The notes: a model not told the origin generated them from the letters alone. A DNA stretch of 42,966 nt from JALZDI01 sp965653225 (GCA_965653225.1 CBFGZI010000020.1:1-42966), one strand, 5' to 3'; positions 1 through 8,220 are shown, counted from the stretch's first letter. Made by a program: numbers and translations.

Positions 1-307
<307 letters not shown>

Positions 308-313
308 GGGCCG

Positions 314-319
314 AGAGTA
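314..319 (-). promoter_or_regulatory. Putative -10 element of typA (leaderless)
   Basis: TACTCT on the minus strand is followed by six bases and then the typA ATG at 307. Transcription would start at or next to the start codon. I see no convincing -35 box. Confidence 0.5.
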
Positions 320-381
320 ACCGCGGGGGAATGGGGAATGATCGTGGGCTGTTGCAACCCTGGTGAGGAGGTGAGTGCGAC

Positions 382-1644
382 GTGAAGAGGGTCGCAATGC
401 TCAGCGTGCACACCTCGCCGCTGGACCAGCCCGGCACGGGCGACGCCGGCGGCATGAACGTGTACGTGATCGAGCTCGCACGCCGCCTCGCCGACCTCGA
501 CGTCGCCGTCGAGGTGTTCACCCGCGCCACCTCCAGCGACCTGCCCGACCTGGTCGAGGTCGCGCCGGGCGTCAGCGTGCGCCACGTCGCCGCCGGCCCG
601 TACGAGGGCCTGGCGAAGGAGGACCTGCCCGGCCAGCTGTGCACGTTCGCGCGTGACCTGCTGCGTGTCGAGGCCCAGCACGACCTCGGCTGGTATGACG
701 CGATCCACTCGCACTACTGGCTGTCGGGCCAGGTTGGTGTCCTGGCCGCCGACCGGTGGGGCGTGCCGCTGGTGCACTCCATGCACACCATGGCCAAGGT
801 GAAGAACACCGCGCTGGCCAGCGGCGACCGCCCCGAGCCGTGGGGCCGTGTCGTCGGCGAGGAGCAGGTCGTGGAGTCCGCCGACCAGCTGATCGCCAAC
901 ACCGACGACGAGGCGGCCCAGCTGGTGCGGCTGTACGACGCCGACCCCGCGCGGGTGCACGTCGTGCACCCCGGCGTCGACCTCAACGTCTTCCGTCCCG
1001 AGGACCCCGCGAGCGCGCGCCGGCAGCTCGACCTGCCCGCCGACGCCGTGGTGCTGATGTTCGCCGGTCGCATCCAGCCGCTGAAGGCACCCGACGTGCT
1101 GCTGCGCGCGGTGGCGGTGCTGCTCGAGCGTGACCCGTCGCTGCGGTCGAGGCTGGTCGTGCCCGTCGTCGGCGGGCCGTCCGGGAGCGGCCTCGAGGAG
1201 CCGACCTCGCTGGTCGACCTGGCCCGTTCCCTGGGTGTCGACGACGTCACGCGGTTCGTGCCGCCGGTCTCGCAGCAGGAGCTGGCCCGCTGGTACGCCG
1301 CGGCCACGCTGGTGTGCGTGCCGTCGTACAGCGAGTCGTTCGGCCTGGTCGCGGTGGAGGCCCAGGCCTGCGGAACCCCGGTCGTCGCGGCTGGTGTCGG
1401 CGGCCTGAGCACCGCGGTCGACCACGGCCGTACGGGCCTGCTGGTCTCCGGACACGACCCGAGCGAGTACGCCCGCGCGATCGAGCAGGTCGTCGCCAGG
1501 CCGGGACGACGGCAGCGTATGTCCGAGGCCGCGCTGCGGCACGCGCACACGTTCGGCTGGGAGCGGACCGCCGAGGAGACGCTGCGGGTCTACGACGAGG
1601 CGGTGCTGAGCAGGTTCGGCGAGCCGGCGGTCGTCCGTGGCTGA
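382..1644 (+). CDS. mshA: D-inositol-3-phosphate glycosyltransferase (mycothiol step 1)
   Basis: This 420-residue GT4-family glycosyltransferase transfers GlcNAc from UDP-GlcNAc to 1L-inositol-1-phosphate, the first step of mycothiol synthesis. The N-terminal stretch SVHTSPLDQPGTGDAGGMNV is characteristic of MshA. The nucleotide-sugar domain carries FAGRIQPLKAPDVLL and the E-x7-E type motif in SESFGLVAVEAQACGTPVV. The start is GTG at 382, chosen because GAGGAGG lies just upstream. Length matches the family. The next gene overlaps its stop by eight bases, so the two are probably co-translated. Mycothiol is the actinobacterial low-molecular-weight thiol, which supports the taxonomic call. Confidence 0.95.
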   Translation: MKRVAMLSVHTSPLDQPGTGDAGGMNVYVIELARRLADLDVAVEVFTRATSSDLPDLVEVAPGVSVRHVAAGPYEGLAKEDLPGQLCTFARDLLRVEAQHDLGWYDAIHSHYWLSGQVGVLAADRWGVPLVHSMHTMAKVKNTALASGDRPEPWGRVVGEEQVVESADQLIANTDDEAAQLVRLYDADPARVHVVHPGVDLNVFRPEDPASARRQLDLPADAVVLMFAGRIQPLKAPDVLLRAVAVLLERDPSLRSRLVVPVVGGPSGSGLEEPTSLVDLARSLGVDDVTRFVPPVSQQELARWYAAATLVCVPSYSESFGLVAVEAQACGTPVVAAGVGGLSTAVDHGRTGLLVSGHDPSEYARAIEQVVARPGRRQRMSEAALRHAHTFGWERTAEETLRVYDEAVLSRFGEPAVVRG

Positions 1645-2158
1645 ACCGGCGGAGGACGGCGATGCACGCACGGCCGCGACCCAGGTGGTGCGCGAGGCGC
1701 TGAGGTCTAGCGAGCTGGAGTGGGAGGAGCCGCGCGACCACGTGTTCGCGCTGACCCTGCCCGGCACGCGCAAGCTCCAGACACCCTGCCGGATCGAGGT
1801 TGGCGAGCACGCGCTCGCGCTGCACGCGTTCGTGGCCCGGCGTCCTGACGAGAACCACGAGGTGGTGTACCGCTGGCTGCTGGAGAAGAACCTGCGCCAG
1901 TACGCCGTGTTCTTCGCCCTGGACTACAACGGCGACATCTACCTCAACGGGCGGCTGCCGCTGCACGCCCTGGACGGCGACGAGGTCGACCGTCTGCTGG
2001 GCTCCGTCCTCACCTACGCCGACGAGTCGTTCAACACCATCCTCGAGCTCGGCTTCGCCGGCTCGATCCGCAAGGAGTGGGAGTGGCGCCGGGCACGCGG
2101 CGAGCCCACCCACAACCTCGAGGCGTTCCGCGGCTGGCTCGAGCGCGGAGACGACTGA
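1637..2158 (+). CDS. YbjN-domain protein downstream of mshA
   Basis: This is a 173-residue acidic soluble protein starting at GTG 1637, eight bases inside the end of mshA. It belongs to the YbjN / type III secretion chaperone-like fold family, and an equivalent gene (Rv0487-type) follows mshA in mycobacteria. The conserved core includes WLLEKNLRQYAVFFALD and NGDIYLNGRLPL. It has no signal peptide or membrane segment. Function is unknown; the constant pairing with mshA suggests a role near mycothiol synthesis or protein folding, which is only inference. It converges on gpmA. Confidence 0.85.
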   Translation: MAEPAEDGDARTAATQVVREALRSSELEWEEPRDHVFALTLPGTRKLQTPCRIEVGEHALALHAFVARRPDENHEVVYRWLLEKNLRQYAVFFALDYNGDIYLNGRLPLHALDGDEVDRLLGSVLTYADESFNTILELGFAGSIRKEWEWRRARGEPTHNLEAFRGWLERGDD

Positions 2159-2174
2159 GGGGACCGCTGAACCG

Positions 2175-2930
2175 TCAGCGGCGGCCCTGGGCGGCCACCG
2201 CGGCGATGGCCTCCTTCGCGGCCTCGGGGTCGAGGTACTCGCCGCCGGTCTTCGTCGGCCGCATGTGCTCGTCGAGCTCGTACAGCAGCGGGATGCCGGT
2301 CGGGATGTTCAGCCCCACCACGTCGTCGTCGCTCATCTTGTCCAGGTGCTTGACCAGCGCGCGGATCGAGTTCCCGTGCGCGGCGACGAGCACCACGTGC
2401 CCGCTGCGCAGGTCGGGCACGACTGCGTCGTACCAGTACGGGAGCATCCGCACGACCACGTCGGCCAGGCACTCGGTGCGCGGCTGCAGCTCGTCGGGGA
2501 GCCCGGCGTACGTCTCGGTGCCCACCTGGCTGAACTCGTCGTCCTCGGAGATCGGCGGCGGCGGCGTGTCGTAGGAGCGGCGCCACAGCATGAACTGCTC
2601 CTCGCCGTAGGTCTCCAGCGTCTGCTTCTTGTCCTTGCCCTGCAGCGCGCCGTAGTGCCGCTCGTTCAGACGCCACGAGCGGCGGACCGGCAGCCACAGG
2701 CGGTCGATCTCGCTGAGTGTGATGTGCGCGGTCTCGATCGCCCGGCGCAGCACCGACGTGTGCAGCACCGTCGGCCGCAGCCCGCGCTCGCGGATCAGCT
2801 CGCCTCCGCGCACCGCCTCCTGGCGGCCCTTCTCGGACAACGCCACGTCCACCCAGCCGGTGAACAGGTTCTTGGCGTTCCACTCGCTCTCGCCGTGGCG
2901 GAGCAGGATCAGCGTGTGGGGCGTCGTCAT
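2175..2930 (-). CDS. gpmA: 2,3-bisphosphoglycerate-dependent phosphoglycerate mutase
   Basis: This 251-residue cytosolic enzyme interconverts 3- and 2-phosphoglycerate in glycolysis and gluconeogenesis. The phosphohistidine motif LLRHGESEWN (His12) and the second catalytic His in AAHGNSIRALVKHLD are both present. So are the substrate loop RHYGALQGKDK and the R-x-Y-D region typical of cofactor-dependent mutases. Length matches the family. The ATG at 2930 lies 35 bases after phoU, on the same strand. A TAGAGT hexamer seven bases upstream of the ATG suggests its own leaderless promoter in addition to any read-through from phoU. Confidence 0.96.
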   Translation of the reverse strand: MTTPHTLILLRHGESEWNAKNLFTGWVDVALSEKGRQEAVRGGELIRERGLRPTVLHTSVLRRAIETAHITLSEIDRLWLPVRRSWRLNERHYGALQGKDKKQTLETYGEEQFMLWRRSYDTPPPPISEDDEFSQVGTETYAGLPDELQPRTECLADVVVRMLPYWYDAVVPDLRSGHVVLVAAHGNSIRALVKHLDKMSDDDVVGLNIPTGIPLLYELDEHMRPTKTGGEYLDPEAAKEAIAAVAAQGRR

Positions 2931-2937
2931 GCCGGCG

Positions 2938-2943
2938 ACTCTA
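2938..2943 (-). promoter_or_regulatory. Putative -10 element of gpmA (leaderless)
   Basis: TAGAGT on the minus strand is separated by seven bases from the gpmA ATG at 2930. No Shine-Dalgarno sequence is visible, and the phoU-gpmA gap is only 35 bases. Confidence 0.4.
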
Positions 2944-2965
2944 TCGAGTGCCCCGGTCGGGCCAC

Positions 2966-3619
2966 TCAGCTCGTGGGAACCGAGCGCTCCCCGGTCACCA
3001 GGTAGACGACCCGGCGGCCCATGGAGACGGCGTGGTCGGCGATCCGCTCGTAGTAGCGGCCGAGCAGCGCGGCGTCGACCGCGGGCTCGATGCCGGCCTG
3101 CCAGCGGTCGCTGAGCAGCTCGGTGAAGATCGAGCGCCGAAGGCGGTCCATCTCCTCGTCCTCGTCCTCCAGGGCCACCGCGGCCTCGACGTCGCGGTTG
3201 TCGATGACATCGGCCGCCGCGTCCACCATGCGGACCGCGGCCTGGGCCATCGAGCTGATCGTCGGCTCGATCTCGGGGGGCACCGCGTGGTCTGGGTAGC
3301 GCAGCCTCGTGACCTTCGCCACGTGCACGGCGAGGTCGCCCATCCGCTCCAGGTCGGCCACCATGCGCAAGGCCGCGATCAGCATCCGCAGGTCGGTGGC
3401 GACCGGCTGCTGCAACGCCAGCAGCTCGAAGCTCCGCTCCTCGATCTCCTCGCGCGCACGGTCGACCTCCGCGTCCGCGGCGATGACCTCCTCGGCGGTG
3501 GCCGCGTCGGCGTTCAGGAGCGCCTCGGTCGCGCGTTCGGTGGCGGTGTGCACCATCCGCGTCATCTTCACGAGATCGTGGATGATGGCATCGAGCTGGT
3601 GACGGTAGAACTCGCGCAT
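2966..3619 (-). CDS. phoU: Phosphate signalling protein PhoU/PhoY
   Basis: This 217-residue all-helical protein consists of two PhoU repeats. It has MREFYRHQLDAIIHDLVKMT at the N-terminus, and the metal-binding acidic motifs appear as ERMGDLAVHVA in repeat 1 and ERIADHAVSMGR in repeat 2. PhoU proteins link the Pst phosphate transporter to the SenX3/PhoR histidine kinase and keep the Pho response off when phosphate is plentiful. The gene diverges from senX3 across a 134-base gap containing a PHO-box-like repeat, the arrangement known from Streptomyces phoU/phoRP. The ATG at 3619 has a TAGGCT hexamer seven bases upstream and no clear Shine-Dalgarno sequence. Confidence 0.95.
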   Translation of the reverse strand: MREFYRHQLDAIIHDLVKMTRMVHTATERATEALLNADAATAEEVIAADAEVDRAREEIEERSFELLALQQPVATDLRMLIAALRMVADLERMGDLAVHVAKVTRLRYPDHAVPPEIEPTISSMAQAAVRMVDAAADVIDNRDVEAAVALEDEDEEMDRLRRSIFTELLSDRWQAGIEPAVDAALLGRYYERIADHAVSMGRRVVYLVTGERSVPTS

Positions 3620-3626
3620 ACGGACC

Positions 3627-3632
3627 AGCCTA
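3627..3632 (-). promoter_or_regulatory. Putative -10 element of phoU
   Basis: TAGGCT on the minus strand lies seven bases before the phoU ATG. The PHO-box-like repeat begins about 30 bases further upstream, near the expected -35 region. Confidence 0.4.
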
Positions 3633-3663
3633 CGACCAGCAGGTGACCGCCAGACCTCGCGAC

Positions 3664-3680
3664 GTGAACGCGCGGTGAAC
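3664..3680 (-). promoter_or_regulatory. PHO box: RegX3/PhoP-type direct repeat in the phoU-senX3 gap
   Basis: On the plus strand GTGAAC occurs at 3664-3669 and again at 3675-3680, an exact 11-base period. On the minus strand this reads GTTCACCGCGCGTTCAC, matching the actinobacterial PHO box built from GTTCACC units every 11 bases. The response regulator encoded at 4935-5612 is the obvious binder. The site could autoregulate senX3-regX3 and control phoU. This follows from pattern matching and knowledge of Streptomyces PhoP and mycobacterial RegX3; binding is inferred. Confidence 0.7.
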
Positions 3681-3739
3681 AGTCGCCAAAGCGCAATTCG
3701 GGGGACATCCTGACGGCGAACCCCAGATGTCGCGCTGCG

Positions 3740-3745
3740 TACTAT
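3740..3745 (+). promoter_or_regulatory. Putative -10 element of senX3
   Basis: TACTAT is followed by eight bases and then GTG at 3754. There is no ribosome binding site before either candidate start, so a leaderless transcript beginning at the GTG fits best. Confidence 0.5.
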
Positions 3746-3753
3746 TGACTCCT

Positions 3754-4938
3754 GTGAGCGAGTCGTTGGCGTTCGCCGTTGTCGGCGTCATCGGCATCGT
3801 CCTGGGCGCTGGGGCGGTGCTGGCCTTCCGGGTCAGCGAGCGCATCCAGCAGCAGGTCCCGGAGCAGCCCGAGCCCGTCGTCCCGACCAGCGTGAGCACT
3901 GTGCTGTCCGTCCTGCGCGCGTCCGCCGTCGTCGTCGACGCCGCGGACCACGTGCTCAAGGCCACCGCGCCGGCACACGCGCTGGGGCTGGTGCGGGGTG
4001 ACCGGCTCGCCGTCGACGAGATGCTGGAACTGGTGCACAAGGTGCGCCGCGACGGCCAGATCCGTGAGCGCGACCTGGTGATCGGCACCGGGGTCACCGC
4101 GTCGCAGGTGGCCGCCAGGGTCGCGCCGCTGGGCACCCGTCTGGTGCTCGTGCTGGTCGAGGACCAGACGCGGGAACGGCGGGTCGAGGCGATCCGGCGC
4201 GACTTCGTGGCCAACGTCAGCCACGAGCTGAAGACCCCGATCGGCGCACTGATGCTGCTGTCGGAGGCCGTCGGCGAGGCGGCCGGAGACCCGGAGGCCG
4301 TCGAGCGGTTCAGCGGGCGGATGCGCACCGAGGCCGAACGGCTCAGCCGGCTGGTGCAGCAGATCATCGAGCTCAGCCGGCTGCAGGGCGACGACCCGAT
4401 CGGCGCCGCGGAGGACGTCGACCTCGACCACGTCGTGGACGTGGCCATCGACCGGTCCCGCGTCGATGCCGGGGACAAGCGGATCGAGCTGGTGCGCGGC
4501 GGCGACCAGGGGGTGTGGATCACCGGCAACGCCGAGCAGATCGCGCTGGCACTGGGCAACCTGATCGAGAACGCGGTCGCGTACAGCCCCGACGAGACCA
4601 CGGTCGTCGTCTCCACCAAGCAGGACGAGTCAGGCGGCGTGGAGATCACCGTGATGGACCGCGGGATCGGCATCCCCGCCCATGAGCTGGAGCGCATCTT
4701 CGAGCGCTTCTACCGGGTCGACCCGGCCCGCGCGCGGTCGACCGGCGGGACCGGCCTGGGGCTGTCGATCGTCAAGCACGTCGCCGCCAGCCATGGCGGC
4801 GAGGTCAAGGTCTGGAGCGTGCACGGCGAGGGCTCGTCGTTCACGCTGTCCCTGCCCGGCGGAGCCAAGTCCGTCCTGTCAACCCCCACAGCAGCACCCC
4901 AAGACACACTGACCCAGCCTGAGGAGGCCAGCTCGTGA
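3754..4938 (+). CDS. senX3: Phosphate-sensing histidine kinase SenX3/PhoR
   Basis: This 394-residue membrane sensor kinase has one clear N-terminal membrane segment (about residues 5-25) and a PAS-like middle part. The HisKA box VANVSHELKTPIGA contains the phospho-acceptor His157. The HATPase domain carries NLIENAVAYSP (N box), DRGIGIP (G1) and TGLGLSIVKH (G2). It phosphorylates the regulator encoded next, with which it overlaps by GTGA. In mycobacteria SenX3-RegX3, and in Streptomyces PhoR-PhoP, control phosphate starvation genes. I chose GTG 3754 rather than ATG 3727 because the -10-like TACTAT lies between them. Divergent phoU supports the role. Confidence 0.93.
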   Translation: MSESLAFAVVGVIGIVLGAGAVLAFRVSERIQQQVPEQPEPVVPTSVSTVLSVLRASAVVVDAADHVLKATAPAHALGLVRGDRLAVDEMLELVHKVRRDGQIRERDLVIGTGVTASQVAARVAPLGTRLVLVLVEDQTRERRVEAIRRDFVANVSHELKTPIGALMLLSEAVGEAAGDPEAVERFSGRMRTEAERLSRLVQQIIELSRLQGDDPIGAAEDVDLDHVVDVAIDRSRVDAGDKRIELVRGGDQGVWITGNAEQIALALGNLIENAVAYSPDETTVVVSTKQDESGGVEITVMDRGIGIPAHELERIFERFYRVDPARARSTGGTGLGLSIVKHVAASHGGEVKVWSVHGEGSSFTLSLPGGAKSVLSTPTAAPQDTLTQPEEASS

Positions 4939-5612
4939 CCCGTGTGCTCGTCGTCGAGGACGAAGAGAGCTACAGCGACGCCCTGACCTACATGCTCCGC
5001 AAGGAAGGCTTCGAGGTAGCCATCGCCACCAACGGAGACGACGCGTTGGGCGAGTTCGACCGCTCCGGTGCCGACATCGTTCTGCTCGACCTCATGCTGC
5101 CCGGTACGCCGGGCACCGAGGTGTGCCGCCAGCTCCGGCAGATGTCCAACGTCCCGGTGATCATGGTCAGCGCGAAGGACACCGAGGTCGACAAGGTCGT
5201 CGGCCTCGAGCTCGGCGCCGACGACTACATCACCAAGCCGTACTCGCCCCGCGAGCTCGTCGCCCGCGTCCGTGCGGTGCTGCGCCGCGGGCAGGAGGCC
5301 GAGCTCGTACCCGCGACGCTGGAGTCCGGGCGCGTCCGGATGGACGTGGAGCGCCACGTCGTCACCGTGGAGGGCGACGAGGTCCGGCTGCCGCTGAAGG
5401 AGTTCGAGCTGCTGGAGATGTTCCTGCGCAACACCGGCCGCGTGCTCACCCGCGGGCAGCTGATCGACCGCATCTGGGGCGCGGACTACGTCGGTGACAC
5501 CAAGACCCTCGACGTGCACGTGAAGCGGCTGCGGGCCAAGGTCGAGCCCGACCCGGCCAACCCGCGCTACCTGGTGACGGTGCGCGGGCTCGGCTACAAG
5601 TACGAGTCGTAG
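4935..5612 (+). CDS. regX3: Response regulator RegX3/PhoP (OmpR family)
   Basis: This 225-residue protein has an N-terminal receiver domain with acidic pocket E8/D9, phospho-acceptor Asp52 in VLLDLMLPG and Lys101 in YITKPYS. A C-terminal winged helix follows, with LPLKEFELLEMFLRN and the recognition helix region GDTKTLDVHVKRLRAKVE. It starts at GTG 4935, overlapping the kinase stop. By family it activates Pho-regulon genes through 11-base GTTCACC repeats, one of which lies upstream at 3664-3680. It is convergent with the downstream lipoprotein gene, with only seven bases between the stops. Confidence 0.95.
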   Translation: MTRVLVVEDEESYSDALTYMLRKEGFEVAIATNGDDALGEFDRSGADIVLLDLMLPGTPGTEVCRQLRQMSNVPVIMVSAKDTEVDKVVGLELGADDYITKPYSPRELVARVRAVLRRGQEAELVPATLESGRVRMDVERHVVTVEGDEVRLPLKEFELLEMFLRNTGRVLTRGQLIDRIWGADYVGDTKTLDVHVKRLRAKVEPDPANPRYLVTVRGLGYKYES

Positions 5613-5619
5613 CGGGAGG

Positions 5620-6243
5620 TCAGCCGCCGGCGCCCGGGCTCTTGGTCTGCCGCGCCTTCGGTGACGGCGACCCGGTGGGAGACGGCTCGGCCGACGGGCT
5701 GCTCGACGGGCTGCTCTGCGGGCTGCTCTGGGACGACGGCAGCTGCACCTGCGCGTAGGGTCCCGTGGGCGGCACCACCGGCACCTGCGTGTGGATCTCC
5801 CTGGACCTCTGGAACTGCAGCGTCAGGTTGACGAACAGCCCGGGCGTGACGTCGCCCTGCACGGCCACGGTGGTGGGGTCGCTCATCTCCACCAGCTGGC
5901 CGGGCTTCAGCTCGGCACCCGGACGCACCAGCTTCGAGCGCAGCGAGCCCTGGTGCGGCTGGGCGCTCACCGTCGCCGACACGAGCCGGTCGGTCTGCCC
6001 GGACTGGTTGAGCAGCGCGCCCACCAGCGTGCCCTGGCCGCCGGAGCTCGGAAGCACCACCAGCATGTTCATCCCCCACACACCGTCGGTGCGCACGTCG
6101 ACGCCGACGGAGGGGTTGTACTGCTGCTCCACTGGCGAGCTGAAGTTTGCGGCGCAGCCCGACAGCGCGGGCAGCGCGGCCGTGACGAGCGCAGCGGCCA
6201 GAAGGCGCCGGCATCGTGAGGACTGGCGTCGTGAGGGCAGCAC
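5620..6243 (-). CDS. Putative lipoprotein, actinobacterial hypothetical
   Basis: This 207-residue secreted lipoprotein has a basic N-terminus (RRQ, RCRR), a hydrophobic stretch and a lipobox LSGC with Cys30. The mature part is a beta-rich domain containing NPSVGVDVRTDGVWGMNMLV and a possible copper-chaperone-like or Ig-like fold. It ends in a low-complexity Ser/Pro/Gln-rich tail (repeats of SSPQSSP type) that may span the wall. The start is GTG 6243, chosen over two upstream ATGs because GGAGAGGA precedes it and it places the signal peptide at the very N-terminus. Similar lipoproteins commonly sit between the phoP-type regulator and carD in actinomycetes. Function is unknown. Confidence 0.8.
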   Translation of the reverse strand: MLPSRRQSSRCRRLLAAALVTAALPALSGCAANFSSPVEQQYNPSVGVDVRTDGVWGMNMLVVLPSSGGQGTLVGALLNQSGQTDRLVSATVSAQPHQGSLRSKLVRPGAELKPGQLVEMSDPTTVAVQGDVTPGLFVNLTLQFQRSREIHTQVPVVPPTGPYAQVQLPSSQSSPQSSPSSSPSAEPSPTGSPSPKARQTKSPGAGG

Positions 6244-6469
6244 CTGGGGGGTTCCTCTCCAATGCGTTGCAAGGAGCTTCGCGCGTGCTCGGCAGCGCTG
6301 TTCGATGACCGCGCTCAGCCTAACGATGCGGTGCCTCGACGCTGTCGTCGGCATCGCCATACACCCCTCGCGCAATCCCAACACGCATGAACCAGTGGGT
6401 TTTGTCAACCCCCAATGTGCCTGCTGACCAGCACAAACGCCGAAGGAGTGGTCTTGGACACGTGCTATC

Positions 6470-6483
6470 CTAGGAGTCTAGGA
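6470..6483 (+). repeat. Short direct repeat CTAGGA-GT-CTAGGA before carD
   Basis: CTAGGA occurs at 6470-6475 and 6478-6483, immediately upstream of the carD ribosome binding region (AAGGGG at 6483-6488). A TATCCT hexamer at 6466-6471 overlaps the first copy and could be the -10 element. This is the only structured part I see in the 255-base gap between the lipoprotein and carD. Confidence 0.35.
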
Positions 6484-6498
6484 AGGGGTACTTGACAG

Positions 6499-6984
6499 AT
6501 GACTTTTGCAGTCGGCGAGACGGTGGTCTACCCCAATCATGGGGCCGCCGTTATCGAGGACATCGAGACCCGTCAGATCAAGGGCGAGGACAAGACCTAC
6601 CTGGTTCTTCGCATCGTCGCACAGAACGACCTCGTGGTTCGGGTACCCGCCTGCAACCTCGATCTCGTCGGTGTCCGCGACGTCGTCGACAAGGACGGAC
6701 TTGACCGCGTGTTCGACGTGCTCCGTGCAGAGCACACCGAGGAGCCCACGAACTGGTCGCGTCGCTACAAGGCCAACCTGGAGAAGCTTCACTCCGGCAA
6801 TGTGCTGAAGGTCGCCGAGGTAGTCCGCGACCTCTGGCGACGCGAGCGCGACCGAGGCCTCTCCGCCGGCGAGAAGCGCATGCTGGCAAAGGCGCGCCAG
6901 ATCCTGGTGTCCGAGCTGGCGTTGTGCGAGCAGACCAACGAGGACAAGGCGGAGACGCTCCTCGACGAGGTTCTCGCCTCCTGA
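6499..6984 (+). CDS. carD: CarD-family RNA polymerase-binding transcription factor
   Basis: This 161-residue protein begins MTFAVGETVVYPNHGAAVIE, the conserved Tudor-like RNAP-interaction domain (about residues 1-55) that contacts the beta subunit. A C-terminal helical DNA-binding domain follows, with the conserved Trp in PTNWSRRYKANLEKL and RDLWRRERDRGLSAGEKRML. CarD stabilises open promoter complexes, especially at rRNA promoters, and is essential in mycobacteria. Its length matches mycobacterial CarD. A strong stem-loop follows the gene, so it appears to be monocistronic. The neighbouring ispD is the usual actinobacterial partner. Confidence 0.97.
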   Translation: MTFAVGETVVYPNHGAAVIEDIETRQIKGEDKTYLVLRIVAQNDLVVRVPACNLDLVGVRDVVDKDGLDRVFDVLRAEHTEEPTNWSRRYKANLEKLHSGNVLKVAEVVRDLWRRERDRGLSAGEKRMLAKARQILVSELALCEQTNEDKAETLLDEVLAS

Positions 6985-6994
6985 CAACAACCGT

Positions 6995-7020
6995 TGACCC
7001 CCGGCTCGCGCCGGGGGTCA
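6995..7020 (+). terminator. Strong stem-loop terminator after carD
   Basis: A perfect 11-base-pair stem (6995-7005 with 7010-7020) has a TCGC loop and starts ten bases after the carD stop. Only a short T-rich stretch (CTTT) follows, so it may be a rho-independent terminator of the weak-U-tract actinobacterial type. Confidence 0.75.
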
Positions 7021-7045
7021 CGTCTTTGCGAGGACGCACCACACG

Positions 7046-7729
7046 TTGTCGACCGCCGCCGTCGTACCGGCCGCGGGCCGTGGCGAACGGCTGGGCCCCG
7101 GAACCCCCAAGGCCTTGCGCGAGGTCGGCGGTGAGCCGTTGCTGGTGCACGCCGTGCGCGGGCTGTGGTGCTCCGGCGTGGTCGACCTGGTCGTGGTGGC
7201 CGCCCCACCCGGCGCGGGTGCGGACGTGGTCGGCCTCCTGCGCACGGCGGTACCCGACGCCGTGCTGAGAGTCGTCGAGGGCGGTGACGCGCGCCGCCAG
7301 TCCGTCGCCGCCGCGCTGGCCGCGCTGGACCCCGAGACCGACGTCGTCCTCGTGCACGACGCGGCCCGCGCCTTCACCCCGCCGGAGGTCGTACGCCGGG
7401 TCGTGCAGGCGGTCCACGACGGCGCCCCGGCAGTGGTTCCGGTGGTGCCGGTGACCGACACCATCAAGCAGGTGGACGACCGCGACGCCGTGGAGGCGAC
7501 CGTCGACCGCACCCGCCTGCGCGCCGTGCAGACGCCGCAGGGCTTCCGCCGCGACGTGCTCGAACGCGCCCACCGTGAACGGCCCGGAGCCCACACCGAC
7601 GACGCGGGCCTGGTGGAGGCGATGGGCGAGCAGGTCAGGGTCGTGGCCGGGTCGGACGAGGCGTTCAAGGTCACCCGTCCGCTCGACCTCGTGCTCGCCG
7701 AGGCGCTGCTCCGCTCGCGCGGGCACTGA
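7046..7729 (+). CDS. ispD: 2-C-methyl-D-erythritol 4-phosphate cytidylyltransferase
   Basis: This 227-residue MEP-pathway enzyme couples MEP and CTP to give CDP-ME. The N-terminal CTP-binding loop is VVPAAGRGERLGPGTPKALR. The core carries VLVHDAARAF, VPVTDTIKQV and the substrate region VQTPQGFRRDVLERAH; length fits the family. The start appears to be TTG at 7046, since no ATG or GTG gives the conserved N-terminus; GAGGA lies about twelve bases before it. ispF follows but on the opposite strand, with only two bases between the stops, so the two cannot share an mRNA. Confidence 0.94.
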   Translation: MSTAAVVPAAGRGERLGPGTPKALREVGGEPLLVHAVRGLWCSGVVDLVVVAAPPGAGADVVGLLRTAVPDAVLRVVEGGDARRQSVAAALAALDPETDVVLVHDAARAFTPPEVVRRVVQAVHDGAPAVVPVVPVTDTIKQVDDRDAVEATVDRTRLRAVQTPQGFRRDVLERAHRERPGAHTDDAGLVEAMGEQVRVVAGSDEAFKVTRPLDLVLAEALLRSRGH

Positions 7730-7731
7730 CC

Positions 7732-8214
7732 TCAGGCCGGGAAGACCAGCGCGGTCGCGATCGCCGCGACACCCTCACCGCGGCCGGTCATGCCCAGGCC
7801 GTCGGTCGTCGTGGCACTGACCGACACCGGAGCGCCGACCAGCCGGCTCAGGCCCTCCTCGGCCTCGGCACGCCGCGGCCCGATCCGTGGCCGCAGCCCG
7901 ATCACCTGGATGGCCACGTTGCCCACCTGCATCCCAGCCGACTGCACCCGGCGCACGGTCTCCCCGAGCAGCGAAGCGCCGCTGGCGCCGGACCAGGCCG
8001 GCTCGTCGGTGCCGAAGTTGCTGCCCAGGTCGCCCAGCCCGGCCGCCGACAGCAGGGCGTCGCAGGCGGCGTGGCAGCCGACGTCGGCGTCGGAGTGCCC
8101 GGACAGACCGGCCGGCTCGTCGGGCCAGACCAGGCCGACCAGCCACATCGGCCGGCCCGGCTCGAACGGGTGCACGTCGACGCCGATGCCCACCCGGGGT
8201 GTCGCGTTGTCCAC
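7732..8214 (-). CDS. ispF: 2-C-methyl-D-erythritol 2,4-cyclodiphosphate synthase
   Basis: This 160-residue trimeric zinc enzyme cyclises CDP-ME 2-phosphate to MEcPP in the MEP isoprenoid pathway. Metal ligands are visible as D13 and H15 in GIGVDVHPFE and H48 after GHSDADVGC. The C-terminal TTTDGLGMTGRGEGVAAIA is typical of the family. The start is GTG 8214, which gives the family length; upstream in-frame codons would add an unconserved extension. It is convergent with ispD. A CATGAT hexamer six bases before the GTG suggests a leaderless transcript. Confidence 0.94.
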   Translation of the reverse strand: MDNATPRVGIGVDVHPFEPGRPMWLVGLVWPDEPAGLSGHSDADVGCHAACDALLSAAGLGDLGSNFGTDEPAWSGASGASLLGETVRRVQSAGMQVGNVAIQVIGLRPRIGPRRAEAEEGLSRLVGAPVSVSATTTDGLGMTGRGEGVAAIATALVFPA

Positions 8215-8220
8215 CCGCCG

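Noticed and set aside
3727..3753. ATG 3727 as the senX3 start
   Set aside because: The -10-like TACTAT (3740-3745) lies downstream of this ATG, and no ribosome site precedes it; GTG 3754 fits better.
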